From Pseudomonadaceae bacterium (GTDB taxonomy: Bacteria; Pseudomonadota; Gammaproteobacteria; Pseudomonadales; Azotimanducaceae), in assembly GCA_024743435.1 (NCBI GenBank), contig JANSWO010000002.1, positions 310,001 to 374,000 on the forward strand: 64,000 bases of DNA, read 5' to 3'. How positions within the stretch are numbered: position 1 is the stretch's first letter; the number at the start of each line of letters is the position of its first letter. The notes under the pieces were generated by a model, which was given only the letters and a program-made list of their open reading frames with translations, did no database searches and was not told the DNA's origin. This document shows positions 28,167-36,583 of this stretch, one piece after another. The position numbers and the translations under genes are program-made.

Positions 28167-29543
28167 ATGTTTGATTCACTTAGTGATCGGTTAACTAACA
28201 CGCTGCGCGGCCTGTCCGGCAAAGCGCGTCTGACCGAGGAGAATATTGCCGATACCCTGCGAGAGGTTCGGCGCGCACTACTGGAAGCGGATGTCGCGCT
28301 ACCGGTGGTCAAAGACTTTGTCGACGCGGTGAGCAGGCGCGCCGTCGGGGTGACTGTGTCGTCCGCGCTCAATCCAGGCGAGGAGTTCGTCAAGATTGTT
28401 CATGCCCAGCTCGTCGAGCTGATGGGCGAAGACAACGATGAACTGAATCTCAACGCGAAGCCGCCGGTTGTCATCCTTATGGCCGGCCTTCAGGGCGCCG
28501 GTAAGACGACAACAGTGGCAAAGCTGGCGCGCTACCTGGCCGAGCGACAAAAGAAGAAAGTCAGCGTTGTCAGCGCCGATGTATATCGTCCGGCTGCGAT
28601 CACACAGCTACAGACGTTGGCGGCGGAGGTTGGCGCCACGTTCATTGAAAGCTCAACCGACGAAAAACCGCTCGCGATTGCTGAACGTGCGGTTGCCACA
28701 GCGCGTACCCAGTTTGCGGATGTGCTCATTGTCGATACGGCTGGCCGGCTCGCGATAGACGACGCAATGATGGCGGAGATTCAAAGCCTGCAAGGCGCGC
28801 TTCAGCCGACAGAGACGCTGTTCGTTGTGGACGCCATGACCGGTCAGGATGCTGCCAATACCGCCAAGGCGTTTAACGATGCTCTGACTCTAACGGGTGT
28901 TGTGCTTGCCAAGACCGATGGCGATGCCCGTGGTGGTGCTGCTTTGTCAGTGCGAGCGATCACCGGTAAACCGATCAAGTTTCTCGGCGTGGGCGAGAAG
29001 GTTGATGCCCTCGAACCATTCCACTCTGACCGGATCGCATCTCGGATTCTGGGTATGGGCGACATACTCAGCCTGATCGAGGAAGCTGAGCGCAAGGTCG
29101 ACAAGCAGAAAGCCCAGCGCCTAGCTAAGAAAATGTCCCGAGGCAAGAAATTTGACCTCGAGGACTTCCGCGATCAGCTACAACAAATGTCCAATATGGG
29201 GGGTGTCGGCTCACTGCTCGATAAGTTGCCGGGCATGGGTCAGCTTCCGGCTGGCGTGGCGGATCAGGTGGACGATGGCATGTTCAAGAAGATGGAAGTC
29301 ATCATCTCCTCCATGACGCCGCATGAGCGTCGCTATCCCGATGTCATCAATGGCTCGCGCAAGCAGCGCATTGCACGCGGCAGCGGCACAGCGGTTCCAG
29401 ATGTGAATCGGCTGCTGAAGCAGCACAAGCAGATGCAGAAGATGATGAAGAAAGTGTCCAAGAAGGGCGGCATGCAGAAAATGATGCGAGGCATGCAAGG
29501 CCTCTCCCAACAGGGTGGCAGGCCTATGCCGAGGCGCCGTTGA
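28167..29543 (+). CDS. ffh: Signal recognition particle GTPase Ffh
   Basis: Binds signal sequences of membrane proteins together with 4.5S RNA and docks with FtsY. 458 residues with the N domain (FDSLSDRLTNTLRGLSG), G domain motifs GLQGAGKTTT, DTAGRLAID and TKTDGDARGG-type (seen as AKTDGDARGG), and a methionine-rich M domain (KKMEVIISSMTPHERR; KQMQKMMKKVSKKGGMQKMM). Divergent from ypjD and upstream of the rpsP operon. Confidence 0.97.
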   Translation: MFDSLSDRLTNTLRGLSGKARLTEENIADTLREVRRALLEADVALPVVKDFVDAVSRRAVGVTVSSALNPGEEFVKIVHAQLVELMGEDNDELNLNAKPPVVILMAGLQGAGKTTTVAKLARYLAERQKKKVSVVSADVYRPAAITQLQTLAAEVGATFIESSTDEKPLAIAERAVATARTQFADVLIVDTAGRLAIDDAMMAEIQSLQGALQPTETLFVVDAMTGQDAANTAKAFNDALTLTGVVLAKTDGDARGGAALSVRAITGKPIKFLGVGEKVDALEPFHSDRIASRILGMGDILSLIEEAERKVDKQKAQRLAKKMSRGKKFDLEDFRDQLQQMSNMGGVGSLLDKLPGMGQLPAGVADQVDDGMFKKMEVIISSMTPHERRYPDVINGSRKQRIARGSGTAVPDVNRLLKQHKQMQKMMKKVSKKGGMQKMMRGMQGLSQQGGRPMPRRR

Positions 29544-29569
29544 TCAAGGTGGCGTACCGCCTAGAAACC

Positions 29570-29597
29570 TTGCAATAGCAATAACTTGCAGTATGAT
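29570..29597 (+). promoter_or_regulatory. Sigma-70-type promoter for the rpsP operon
   Basis: TTGCAA at 29570-29575 and TATGAT at 29592-29597 with a 16-base spacer. Predicted transcription start is about 160 bases before the rpsP ATG, leaving a long leader rich in short GC stems. Position after the ffh stop supports independent expression of the ribosomal operon. Confidence 0.6.
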
Positions 29598-29761
29598 ACG
29601 CCGCCTTCGGCAGTGCTGCGTCGGTGCTCTGTGGTGGGCGTTGCCTGCCGCGCTGATACAGCCAAGCCGCTACCGGTTGGGTCGCCTTAGTCGCGCGGTC
29701 GTTGCAAATGCACCGGTTAAGACACAACGAATTCCTGTAAACAACTCGAGACAGACTGTTC

Positions 29762-30037
29762 ATGGTCACTATTCGACTGGCCCGACATGGCGCCAAGAAA
29801 GCCCCGTTCTACCACGTCACTGTTGCCGACCGCGCATCGCGTCGGGACGGGCGATTCATCGAACGCGTAGGCTTTTTCAACCCGGTTGCTCGCGGCCAGG
29901 CGGAAGAGCTCCGGCTTGATCTCGAGCGCGTGGACTATTGGGTATCCAAGGGTGCAGAACCGAGTGACCGTGTCCGCAAACTGATTGCCCAGGCGCGCGC
30001 TGCCAGCACCACCGAAGCTGCCGAAGCAGCTGAGTAG
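29762..30037 (+). CDS. rpsP: 30S ribosomal protein bS16
   Basis: 91 residues starting [20 protein letters not shown], the standard bS16 N-terminus, with [19 protein letters not shown]. First gene of the rpsP-rimM-trmD-rplS operon; rimM follows after six bases. A short Ala/Glu tail (TTEAAEAAE) ends the protein. Confidence 0.98.
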   Translation: MVTIRLARHGAKKAPFYHVTVADRASRRDGRFIERVGFFNPVARGQAEELRLDLERVDYWVSKGAEPSDRVRKLIAQARAASTTEAAEAAE

Positions 30038-30043
30038 AACCCT

Positions 30044-30652
30044 GTGGCTGATCCCGACCTCTGGGTCGTGGTTGGCCGTCTCGGCGGTCCATTCGGTGTA
30101 AAGGGCTGGAATAAGCTCTCCTCATTCACCGACCCGCCCGACAACCTTTTCGACTACCAACCCTGGCGCTTGTCTGCCACTCGATCAGAGCCCCCGGCAG
30201 CCAGACGGCGCCGCTCGGACGCTGGCTCAACAACGGTTTCCACCCCGGATATCACCCCTCATCGCATAGAGCAGCACCGGCGTCATCAGGGTCGCTGGAT
30301 TGTAAAGCTGGCTGGAATCGATGACCGGGATGCAGCTGCACTGCTAGCGGGCCGGGATATATACGCAAGCGCCAACGCTTTCGCCGCTCCGCCGAGTGAT
30401 GAGTACTACTGGCGTGATCTGATCGGAATGAGCGTCATTAACGGCGAAGGTGCGCACCTGGGCGATGTCGCGAATCTGCTGGAGACGCCGCGCAACGATG
30501 TGCTGGTCGTGCAATCCAAACAAGGCCGAACGCCGGACAACGTTGATGCCGGTCAGCCAGGCGAAACCCTCATTCCATTCATCGATCAGTACGTTATTGA
30601 GGTAGACGCTGACGGGCGTGTCATCCACGTCGATTGGCAGGCGGACTGGTAG
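30044..30652 (+). CDS. rimM: Ribosome maturation factor RimM
   Basis: Assists 30S head maturation through contact with uS19. 202 residues, longer than the usual 170-180: the N-terminal barrel (VVVGRLGGPFGVKGWNKL, FDYQPW) is interrupted by about 20 extra Arg/Ser/Thr-rich residues (roughly 45-70) before IVKLAGIDDRDAAALL. The C-terminal PRC barrel has YYWRDLIGMSV and the usual final VDW. GTG start. Its stop overlaps trmD by one base. Confidence 0.94.
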   Translation: MADPDLWVVVGRLGGPFGVKGWNKLSSFTDPPDNLFDYQPWRLSATRSEPPAARRRRSDAGSTTVSTPDITPHRIEQHRRHQGRWIVKLAGIDDRDAAALLAGRDIYASANAFAAPPSDEYYWRDLIGMSVINGEGAHLGDVANLLETPRNDVLVVQSKQGRTPDNVDAGQPGETLIPFIDQYVIEVDADGRVIHVDWQADW

Positions 30653-31461
30653 TGACGATTGATGGTGCCTCTCAGCCCCTGCGGCTAAGCGTCGTGTCGC
30701 TCTTTCCGCAGATGTTTTCCGCGTTGACCGATGAGGGGGTTATTGCTCGCGCGATCGATCGAGGCCAGGTTGAGTTTGCCTGTCACTCGCCGCGCGAGTT
30801 CGCGGACGACGAGCGGCGCACCGTCGATGACAAGGTCTACGGTGGTGGTCCGGGAATGGCATTGATGGTGCCGCCACTCGAGCGAGCGCTGGATCACATC
30901 AGACGCGGCTCAGCGAGTGATACGCATGTTGTTCTGCTGAGTCCCCAGGGGCGTGCCTTCGATCAAAGGCGTGCTCAGGAGCTATCTCAGCTATCCGACA
31001 TTACATTCATTGCCGGGCGCTATGAGGGCGTTGATCAACGCTTCATTGAGCGTCAGGTCGATGAGGAGCTGTCTATCGGTGATTTTGTGCTCACTGGCGG
31101 CGAGCTTCCGGCCATGGTGGTCATCGATGCTCTGGTGCGATTGCGGGCAGGGGTCCTTGGTAACCCAGACTCGGCAGTTGCGGAGTCATTCACTGATGGC
31201 CTGCTCGATTTCCCACACTACACGCGGCCTGAGCATCTACCCCGACGAGAGTCAGCGTCGATTAGCGCCACAAGCGCTGATTCGGTGGCAGTGCCGCCGA
31301 TCCTGCGCTCTGGAAATCATGAGAAAATATCGCAATGGCGGCTCGCACAATCGCTTCTGCGCACGTACAATTTGCGCCCGGAATTGCTGGTACGCCGCGG
31401 TCTGACGGCGTTTGAGGCTAGCCTCTTGAAGTCAGCCATGGGCCGCGAAGACCGCGGTTAA
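30652..31461 (+). CDS. trmD: tRNA (guanine37-N1)-methyltransferase TrmD
   Basis: Uses S-adenosylmethionine to make m1G37. 269 residues; trefoil-knot SPOUT motifs are visible: LSVVSLFPQMFSALT at the start, YGGGPGMALMVPPLERAL, IAGRYEGVDQRF and SIGDFVLTGGELPAMVV, then SGNHEKISQWRLAQSL. The GTG at 30652 overlaps the rimM stop; a TTG six codons earlier is less likely. The loop after HYTRPE carries about ten extra residues compared with typical family members. Confidence 0.95.
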   Translation: MTIDGASQPLRLSVVSLFPQMFSALTDEGVIARAIDRGQVEFACHSPREFADDERRTVDDKVYGGGPGMALMVPPLERALDHIRRGSASDTHVVLLSPQGRAFDQRRAQELSQLSDITFIAGRYEGVDQRFIERQVDEELSIGDFVLTGGELPAMVVIDALVRLRAGVLGNPDSAVAESFTDGLLDFPHYTRPEHLPRRESASISATSADSVAVPPILRSGNHEKISQWRLAQSLLRTYNLRPELLVRRGLTAFEASLLKSAMGREDRG

Positions 31462-31532
31462 CGAATTGAGCCATCGCCGGCTGTAATCCACAGCGAAGCT
31501 CGGCGAAGAGACGTAAGAACAGGAGCGAGACG

Positions 31533-31883
31533 GTGCAAAGCGACAAGATTATTCAGGAACTCGAGAACGAGCAGCTGAAAAGCGATATTCCAGCGTTCGG
31601 CCCGGGTGACACCGTTGTCGTCCAGGTACGAGTGAAAGAGGGCGATCGAGAGCGTCTGCAGGCATATGAAGGCGTTGTCATTGGCAAGCGAAATCGCGGC
31701 CTCAACTCAGCGTTTACCGTACGCAAGATCTCACACGGTGTGGGCGTTGAGCGTACCTTCCAAAGCCACAGCCCACTGATCGAATCTGTGTCGGTGAAGC
31801 GCCGTGGTGACGTTCGACAGGCCAAGCTGTACTACCTGCGTGAGCTGTCTGGCCGCGCGGCTCGAATCAAAGAAAAGGTTTAA
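31533..31883 (+). CDS. rplS: 50S ribosomal protein bL19
   Basis: 116 residues with [20 protein letters not shown], the classic bL19 core, and [15 protein letters not shown]-type sequence (here [17 protein letters not shown]). GTG start with GGAGCGAGA just upstream. Last gene of the operon, followed by a strong hairpin. Confidence 0.97.
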   Translation: MQSDKIIQELENEQLKSDIPAFGPGDTVVVQVRVKEGDRERLQAYEGVVIGKRNRGLNSAFTVRKISHGVGVERTFQSHSPLIESVSVKRRGDVRQAKLYYLRELSGRAARIKEKV

Positions 31884-31896
31884 CCCAGACCTGGAT

Positions 31897-31928
31897 GATC
31901 TGGCTGCCTCAAACGCGTCAGCCAGATC
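31897..31928 (+). terminator. Hairpin after rplS
   Basis: Perfect ten-base stem GATCTGGCTG/CAGCCAGATC with a 12-base loop, 13 bases past the rplS stop. No T-run follows, so Rho-independent function is uncertain, but the position fits the operon end. Confidence 0.55.
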
Positions 31929-32231
31929 GTCAATTGACTCTGCCCTGCGCCTGCTTGGCCCGCCCCAGGGCCATCCTTCCTGAACGTTCAGAGCTCATGG
32001 TGACAACGACCGTCGGCTCGACCCTCTAAACCCCCCTCCCAGGCATACCGATCCGCGGCGACCTATGCTTTGGTGCCTCATGGCCTGTGGCCGCTGCGAG
32101 CTGGGTAGTCCTTCTGTTTACCTCTTTGCACGCGGGAGCGAACCGCTTCATGCGCTGCGTGCATACTCGCCTGGCATTAACAGCACGGTAGGAGCATGAG
32201 CCGGAGAGTAGGGGCTCGGGGTAGAAGGTTA

Positions 32232-32396
32232 GGAGAAAAAATTACCAGCTTGCCAGAGGCTTTCGGGGACCAGGGGAGGGGGGGATTACCGCCTGGCAAG
32301 CTGGTTATGCTGTAACACTCGGGGAGAGACGACCGACTGTGTACATCTGCGCTGAGGCTGAGGGGGACAACTCATAATGCCTCGTCGCTTGCCAGG
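32232..32396 (-). promoter_or_regulatory. Mutually exclusive hairpins ending in a minus-strand terminator
   Basis: Reading the minus strand: segment 1 CCTGGCAAGC (32396-32387), segment 2 ACCAGCTTGCCAGG (32305-32292), segment 3 CTGGCAAGCTGGT (32256-32244), then AATTTTTT. Segment 2 pairs perfectly with segment 3 over 13 bases, forming a terminator-like hairpin with a 36-base loop. It can instead pair with segment 1 over 10 bases. This is the layout of an attenuator or the end of a small RNA. No minus-strand gene follows, which favours a small RNA. Confidence 0.45.
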
Positions 32397-32428
32397 ATAG
32401 ACTGCAGGCAGCATGCCAAGTAGGTTCG

Positions 32429-32501
32429 ATGGGCCAAAATAATTTTAAATAGTGTTTAATAACAATACTATATAGAATATATATAAAGTATTTTATGGGC
32501 C
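32429..32501. repeat. AT-rich patch with flanking seven-base direct repeats
   Basis: About 59 bases composed almost only of A and T lie between two copies of ATGGGCC (32429-32435 and 32495-32501) in otherwise GC-rich DNA. Could be a promoter region for either strand or a small insertion with target duplication. Confidence 0.45.
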
Positions 32502-32703
32502 GATCTGTGCCGTAGCTGAGACGCAGCCCAACTGCACGAGCTGACCAAAAGCGCCAGTTTCAGACCGTCGGGCTGACGCAGCAGGGCAAATGTAGGGATA
32601 TTGTTAGATATGTAAGGGCGTTTTAGCGCTTGGGTTGAATCTTGAACCTCAAATTTGTGCCGGCGGCATGCTGGAAATCATTAACGGTTACACGTGAAAC
32701 ACT

Positions 32704-33582
32704 GTGCAAGTGGATGAAATAAAACGATATCTTGACGAAGTCTACCTGGAGCGAGGGTTGGCCAAGGCAACTCTGAGTGCGTATTCCAGTGATCTGCGCA
32801 AGTCCGAAGCCATGCTGGGGCAGCCGCTGGAAACGGCGAAACCATCAGAGCTACTGGCGCTCTTGGGCCGGTTTTCCCAGCAAGGCAGGAGCGCGCGAAG
32901 CAGTGCCCGGCTCCTGTCGAGCTGGCGAGGTTTTTTCCGGCATCTAGTAGATCGCGGTCGGCTTGCCGCTGATCCAACTCGCGACCTTGCTCACCCCCGC
33001 CCCGGACGCCACCTGCCACACTCGCTGTCCGAGGCGAATGTTGTGGCGTTGCTTGCCGCACCTGACGCCCAAACCCCAGTCGGGCAGCGAGATCGGGCGA
33101 TGCTTGAGCTGCTATACGCTACCGGCTTGCGGGTCTCGGAATTGGTTGGCCTGCCTCTTACTGCGGTCAACCTTCGTCAGGGAGTCGTCAGGGTCACGGG
33201 TAAAGGTGCCAAGGAGCGACTGGTGCCGATGGGGCAGGCGGCGGCAGAGATGCTTGGGAGTTATCTGCAACACGGGCGCAAAGAATTAGATCCCAACGGC
33301 CAATGTGATGCTGTTTTCCCCAGCCGACGGGGCAGCGCGATGACTCGACAGAATTTCTGGTACGCCATCAAGCGCTATGCCGTCTCTGCAGGTATCTCTA
33401 CCGATATCTCTCCGCACACGTTGCGGCATGCGTTTGCCACTCACTTGCTCAATCACGGAGCCGATCTGCGTGCTGTGCAGCTCATGCTTGGCCATAGTGA
33501 TTTATCGACAACGCAGATCTATACCCATGTCGCACAGGCGCGCCTGAAGTCGCTGCACGAGGCGCACCATCCGCGGGGCTGA
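32704..33582 (+). CDS. xerD: Site-specific tyrosine recombinase XerD
   Basis: Resolves chromosome dimers at dif with XerC. 292 residues: SAM-like N-terminal DNA-binding domain, then the catalytic domain with Arg143, Lys167, His238, Arg241, His264 and nucleophile Tyr273 (HTLRHAFATHLLNHGADLRA; GHSDLSTTQIYTHV). XerD rather than XerC is inferred from the neighbour dsbC and the following hom and recJ, the Pseudomonas order. GTG start. Confidence 0.94.
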   Translation: MQVDEIKRYLDEVYLERGLAKATLSAYSSDLRKSEAMLGQPLETAKPSELLALLGRFSQQGRSARSSARLLSSWRGFFRHLVDRGRLAADPTRDLAHPRPGRHLPHSLSEANVVALLAAPDAQTPVGQRDRAMLELLYATGLRVSELVGLPLTAVNLRQGVVRVTGKGAKERLVPMGQAAAEMLGSYLQHGRKELDPNGQCDAVFPSRRGSAMTRQNFWYAIKRYAVSAGISTDISPHTLRHAFATHLLNHGADLRAVQLMLGHSDLSTTQIYTHVAQARLKSLHEAHHPRG

Positions 33583-33800
33583 ACTTTTGTGGGCCTGTTA
33601 CGTCCAAAGAACGGGATGCAAGCTACAATGCGTGCTTGCGCATGTGGCGTAAATGTCAGTAGATGCACGAGTTGCCACGCGAGCCTTTTTATGGCCGTTC
33701 GCCGGCACATCGCCAGCGCATTGAAAGGCGGATGTCGCATGCTCCTGCAGCGCTTTGATTCGCGCCAAGAATTGATGATTTCATGTTAAGTGAGGAACGT

Positions 33801-34598
33801 ATGTTCTCGATAAGAAAGGACTTGTTTGGGCGGAAGGCCAGCCTGTTCGCGGTGACGACGGCTATGCTCCTTGGCGGTTTCGTATGGTTTGCCAGCAGCC
33901 CAGCGGTTGCCGAGAGCACAAGCGGCGATACGCTTGCCCCCAAGCTCGTTGAGAGATTGAAGGCGGTACGCCCGGATCTGCCCATTGAATCCGTTGCTAC
34001 CACCCCCCTCGCTGGCATCTACGCGTTGGAGCTGCCTGGTGGCAGCACGATTTACGGCACTCAGGACGGCAACTATCTGTTTGTCGGCGACCTCTACCAA
34101 CTTACCGACCAGGCGCTGGTCAACGTCACGGAAAGTGGCCGCGACGGCCGTCGCCAAGAGTTATTGGCGGCGCTGGACAAAGACTCGATGATCGCGTTTC
34201 CACCCCAGGGGCCAGTAAAGGCGACGCTGAATGTGTTCACGGATGTCGACTGCGGCTACTGCAGAAAGCTGCACCAGGAAGTGCCTGAGCTCAACGCAAT
34301 GGGCATTGCCGTGCGATATCTGGCTTATCCTCGCGCGGGCATCGGCTCAGATAGCTACGACAAGGTCGTGTCGGCCTGGTGCGCGGCAGACCAGCAAACG
34401 GCGATAACTCGACTGAAGATGGGTCAGGCGTTGACGCCGGCGACCTGCGCAAATCCGGTGGCTGATCACTACGAACTGGGCAAGCAGATGGGTGTCACCG
34501 GCACCCCGGCAATTGTCCTTGAGTCCGGTCGGCTGCTGCCGGGCTATATGCCTGCGGCGGATCTTGCCGCGGCCATTGGAGTCTCTCCAGCAAGCTAG
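33801..34598 (+). CDS. dsbC: Thiol:disulfide interchange protein DsbC
   Basis: Periplasmic disulfide isomerase. Signal peptide (about residues 1-33, hydrophobic core TTAMLLGGFVWFA), N-terminal dimerisation domain, then the thioredoxin domain with redox motif CGYC (in FTDVDCGYCRKLH) and the cis-proline loop GVTGTPAIVLE. The ATG at 33801 is preferred to one 18 bases earlier because GAGGAA precedes it. Its stop codon lies in the left arm of a long inverted repeat shared with the convergent HIT gene. Confidence 0.93.
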   Translation: MFSIRKDLFGRKASLFAVTTAMLLGGFVWFASSPAVAESTSGDTLAPKLVERLKAVRPDLPIESVATTPLAGIYALELPGGSTIYGTQDGNYLFVGDLYQLTDQALVNVTESGRDGRRQELLAALDKDSMIAFPPQGPVKATLNVFTDVDCGYCRKLHQEVPELNAMGIAVRYLAYPRAGIGSDSYDKVVSAWCAADQQTAITRLKMGQALTPATCANPVADHYELGKQMGVTGTPAIVLESGRLLPGYMPAADLAAAIGVSPAS

Positions 34599-34678
34599 TC
34601 ACGTCGTGACGCTAGGCGAGCCGGCGGTCTTCGCGCTGCCGGCTACTGCCCGCGACTACTGGTCACGACGTGGCTAGC
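34594..34678. terminator. Nested inverted repeat spanning both stop codons of convergent dsbC and HIT genes
   Basis: Outer arms GCTAGTCACGTCGTGAC (34594-34610) and GTCACGACGTGGCTAGC (34662-34678) pair over 17 bases with one G-T wobble. Inside is a second stem AGCCGGC/GCCGGCT (34619-34644). The TAG stops of both genes lie in the outer arms. No T-run; a bidirectional transcript-end structure is inferred. Confidence 0.65.
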
Positions 34679-35096
34679 CTGCGAACGCGTCTCTGATTCG
34701 CTGCGCGTGCTGCTCCAGCAAGGCCATATCGGCCATCTCTCGAGCGTGCAGTTTCATGTCGGATTTCTCATAGCGCGGGATAATGTGGAAGTGCAGATGA
34801 AAAACCGTCTGTCCCGCCGCCTCGCCGTTGAGCTGGGCAATCATCACTCCGGCTGGGTCGAAGGCTTTGCGAACAGCGCCCGCTACTCGCTGGGTTGCTG
34901 AAATTACCTCTCGAGCAAACGACTCGGGCAGCTCGAATATATCCTGGGCCGGATACTTGGGAATAACCAATGTGTGTCCGTCCGATTGCGGCATGACATC
35001 CATGAACGCCAGAGTTTCATCGGTTTCCTCCACAACGAAGGCCGGCATTTCCGAGCGCAGGATTTTGGCGAATACGTTGTTGTCGTCGTAGCTCAC
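34674..35096 (-). CDS. HIT-family (histidine triad) nucleotide hydrolase
   Basis: 140 residues with NVFAKILRSEMPAFVVEETD, DGHTLVIPKYPAQDIFEL and the histidine triad VFHLHFHIIPRY (H-x-H-x-H). Such proteins hydrolyse AMP-linked substrates; the physiological substrate is unknown. Its 3' end shares an inverted repeat with convergent dsbC; the 203-base gap to hom on the other side shows no element I recognise. Confidence 0.93.
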   Translation of the reverse strand: MSYDDNNVFAKILRSEMPAFVVEETDETLAFMDVMPQSDGHTLVIPKYPAQDIFELPESFAREVISATQRVAGAVRKAFDPAGVMIAQLNGEAAGQTVFHLHFHIIPRYEKSDMKLHAREMADMALLEQHAQRIRDAFAG

Positions 35097-35299
35097 TAGG
35101 CCCCCAAGTCAGTCATCGATCAGCGATCGACCAGCAAATCAGGAGATGATAGCAGGGCGCGCCAGTACCGGCGTTCAGCCAGCCCACGCCTGCGCGGTCC
35201 TGCAGACAGGCGCAAGCGCAAACACAGTCAACACCATCGCTGCATGCTGTTAACCTGCGCGCTGCGCGTTCATGCCATCACTTTGTGGAGCCGTCACAT

Positions 35300-36583
35300 A
35301 TGCATCTTCGAGTAGGGCTTGCAGGTCTGGGTACAGTTGCCCAGGGAGTCCTGACCCTTTTGTCCGAACAGGCGGACGTCATTTCCGCACGTGCTGGTCG
35401 CCGGATCGAGGTTGTCCGCGTTGCGTCGCGAACTCGTCGGGAGGAGGCGGTGCTGGGCGATGCTCAGTTCTCGCACGATCTTGCCTCACTGACAGACCCG
35501 AGCGAGGTTGACGTGGTTGTCGAACTCATCGGCGGTGAAACTTCCGCGAGTGAACTGGTGCAGTCAGCGCTCGGCGCGGGGCAGTCAGTGGTTACCGCGA
35601 ACAAAGCGTTGATCGCCACTCAAGGGCAGCATCTGGCCGAGCTTGCTTCCAACAACGGCGCAGCTCTGCGTTTTGAAGCTGCGGTTGCCGGCGGCATTCC
35701 TGTTGTTGGTGCGCTCCGTACCGGCCTTGCGGCCAATCGCATCAGCCGAATTGCGGGCATCATCAACGGAACGTCGAACTACATCCTGTCTGCGATGGCT
35801 AACGACTCCGCGGATTTTGCGAGTGTTCTGGCCGAAGCCCAGCGACTCGGCTATGCCGAGGCGGACCCAACGTTTGATGTGGAAGGCATCGATGCAGCGC
35901 ACAAGCTGGCGATACTGTCGCATCTCGCATTCGATATACCCACGGCTTTCGATGCGGTGTATTGCGAGGGCATCAGCCAGATTACACTCGATGACATTGC
36001 GTACGCGGCTGAGCTTGGCTACGTCATCAAACACCTCGGCATCGCGCGTCAGGACGATGCAGGCGTCGAGATGCGCGTACATCCAACGTTGCTACCGAAG
36101 AAAGCCCTGCTGGCCAAGGTCGACGGTGTCATGAATGCGGTCATGGTGGACGGACATGCCAGCGGCCCGACTCTGTACTACGGTGCCGGCGCTGGCGGCG
36201 CTGCAACTGCCTCGGCGGTGGTCGCTGACCTCATCGAGCTTGCTCGGCATTCGGAACCTGCACCTACTGTCCCCACCGTCGCCAAGTCTCTACGCAGCAT
36301 CGACGATGCGGTATCGGCCTGCTACCTGCGCGTTGACTGCCTTGATCGGCCCGGTGTCATGGCCAAACTTGCCAGTGTGCTCAGCGCCGCCGATATCAGC
36401 ATTGAAAGCATCATTCAGCATGAGGCTGAGGTACGCCGCCGAGGCGAGGACAGCTGGGTTCCGGTTGTTATCACGACAAGCGCGGTTTCGGAAGCTCGGA
36501 TGAACGCAGCGATCGCTTCGCTTGCACAGCTGCCTGAAGTGCACGGTGACGTAACCCGCATCCGCATAGAAGGGCTTGCGTGA
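35300..36583 (+). CDS. hom: Homoserine dehydrogenase
   Basis: Reduces aspartate semialdehyde to homoserine for threonine and methionine. 427 residues: Rossmann start LRVGLAGLGTVAQGV, catalytic domain (TANKALIATQG, GIINGTSNYILSAM, DPTFDVEGIDAAHKLAIL), C-terminal ACT domain (LRVDCLDRPGVMAKLASVL) for feedback control. The ATG at 35300 has GGAG at good spacing; a GTG five codons earlier is possible. Overlaps recJ by four bases, with no thrC between. Confidence 0.95.
   Translation: MHLRVGLAGLGTVAQGVLTLLSEQADVISARAGRRIEVVRVASRTRREEAVLGDAQFSHDLASLTDPSEVDVVVELIGGETSASELVQSALGAGQSVVTANKALIATQGQHLAELASNNGAALRFEAAVAGGIPVVGALRTGLAANRISRIAGIINGTSNYILSAMANDSADFASVLAEAQRLGYAEADPTFDVEGIDAAHKLAILSHLAFDIPTAFDAVYCEGISQITLDDIAYAAELGYVIKHLGIARQDDAGVEMRVHPTLLPKKALLAKVDGVMNAVMVDGHASGPTLYYGAGAGGAATASAVVADLIELARHSEPAPTVPTVAKSLRSIDDAVSACYLRVDCLDRPGVMAKLASVLSAADISIESIIQHEAEVRRRGEDSWVPVVITTSAVSEARMNAAIASLAQLPEVHGDVTRIRIEGLA

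Larger units (their letters stand above)
31929..32703. other. Gene-free stretch between rplS and xerD
   Basis: No convincing coding frame on either strand. It holds the multi-hairpin element at 32232-32396, many GGA/GGGA motifs on the plus strand between 32190 and 32370, and an AT-rich patch at 32436-32494 flanked by direct repeats. No match to conserved cores of RNase P RNA, tmRNA or 4.5S RNA was seen; 6S RNA cannot be excluded by eye. Confidence 0.6.

Noticed and set aside
32421-32436. tRNA-like T-arm (GGTTCGAT)
   Set aside because: No acceptor, D or anticodon stems could be built around it.
33589-33789. Small frame of 66 codons between xerD and dsbC
   Set aside because: Cys/Arg-rich without family character, no ribosome binding site, and overlaps the dsbC leader.
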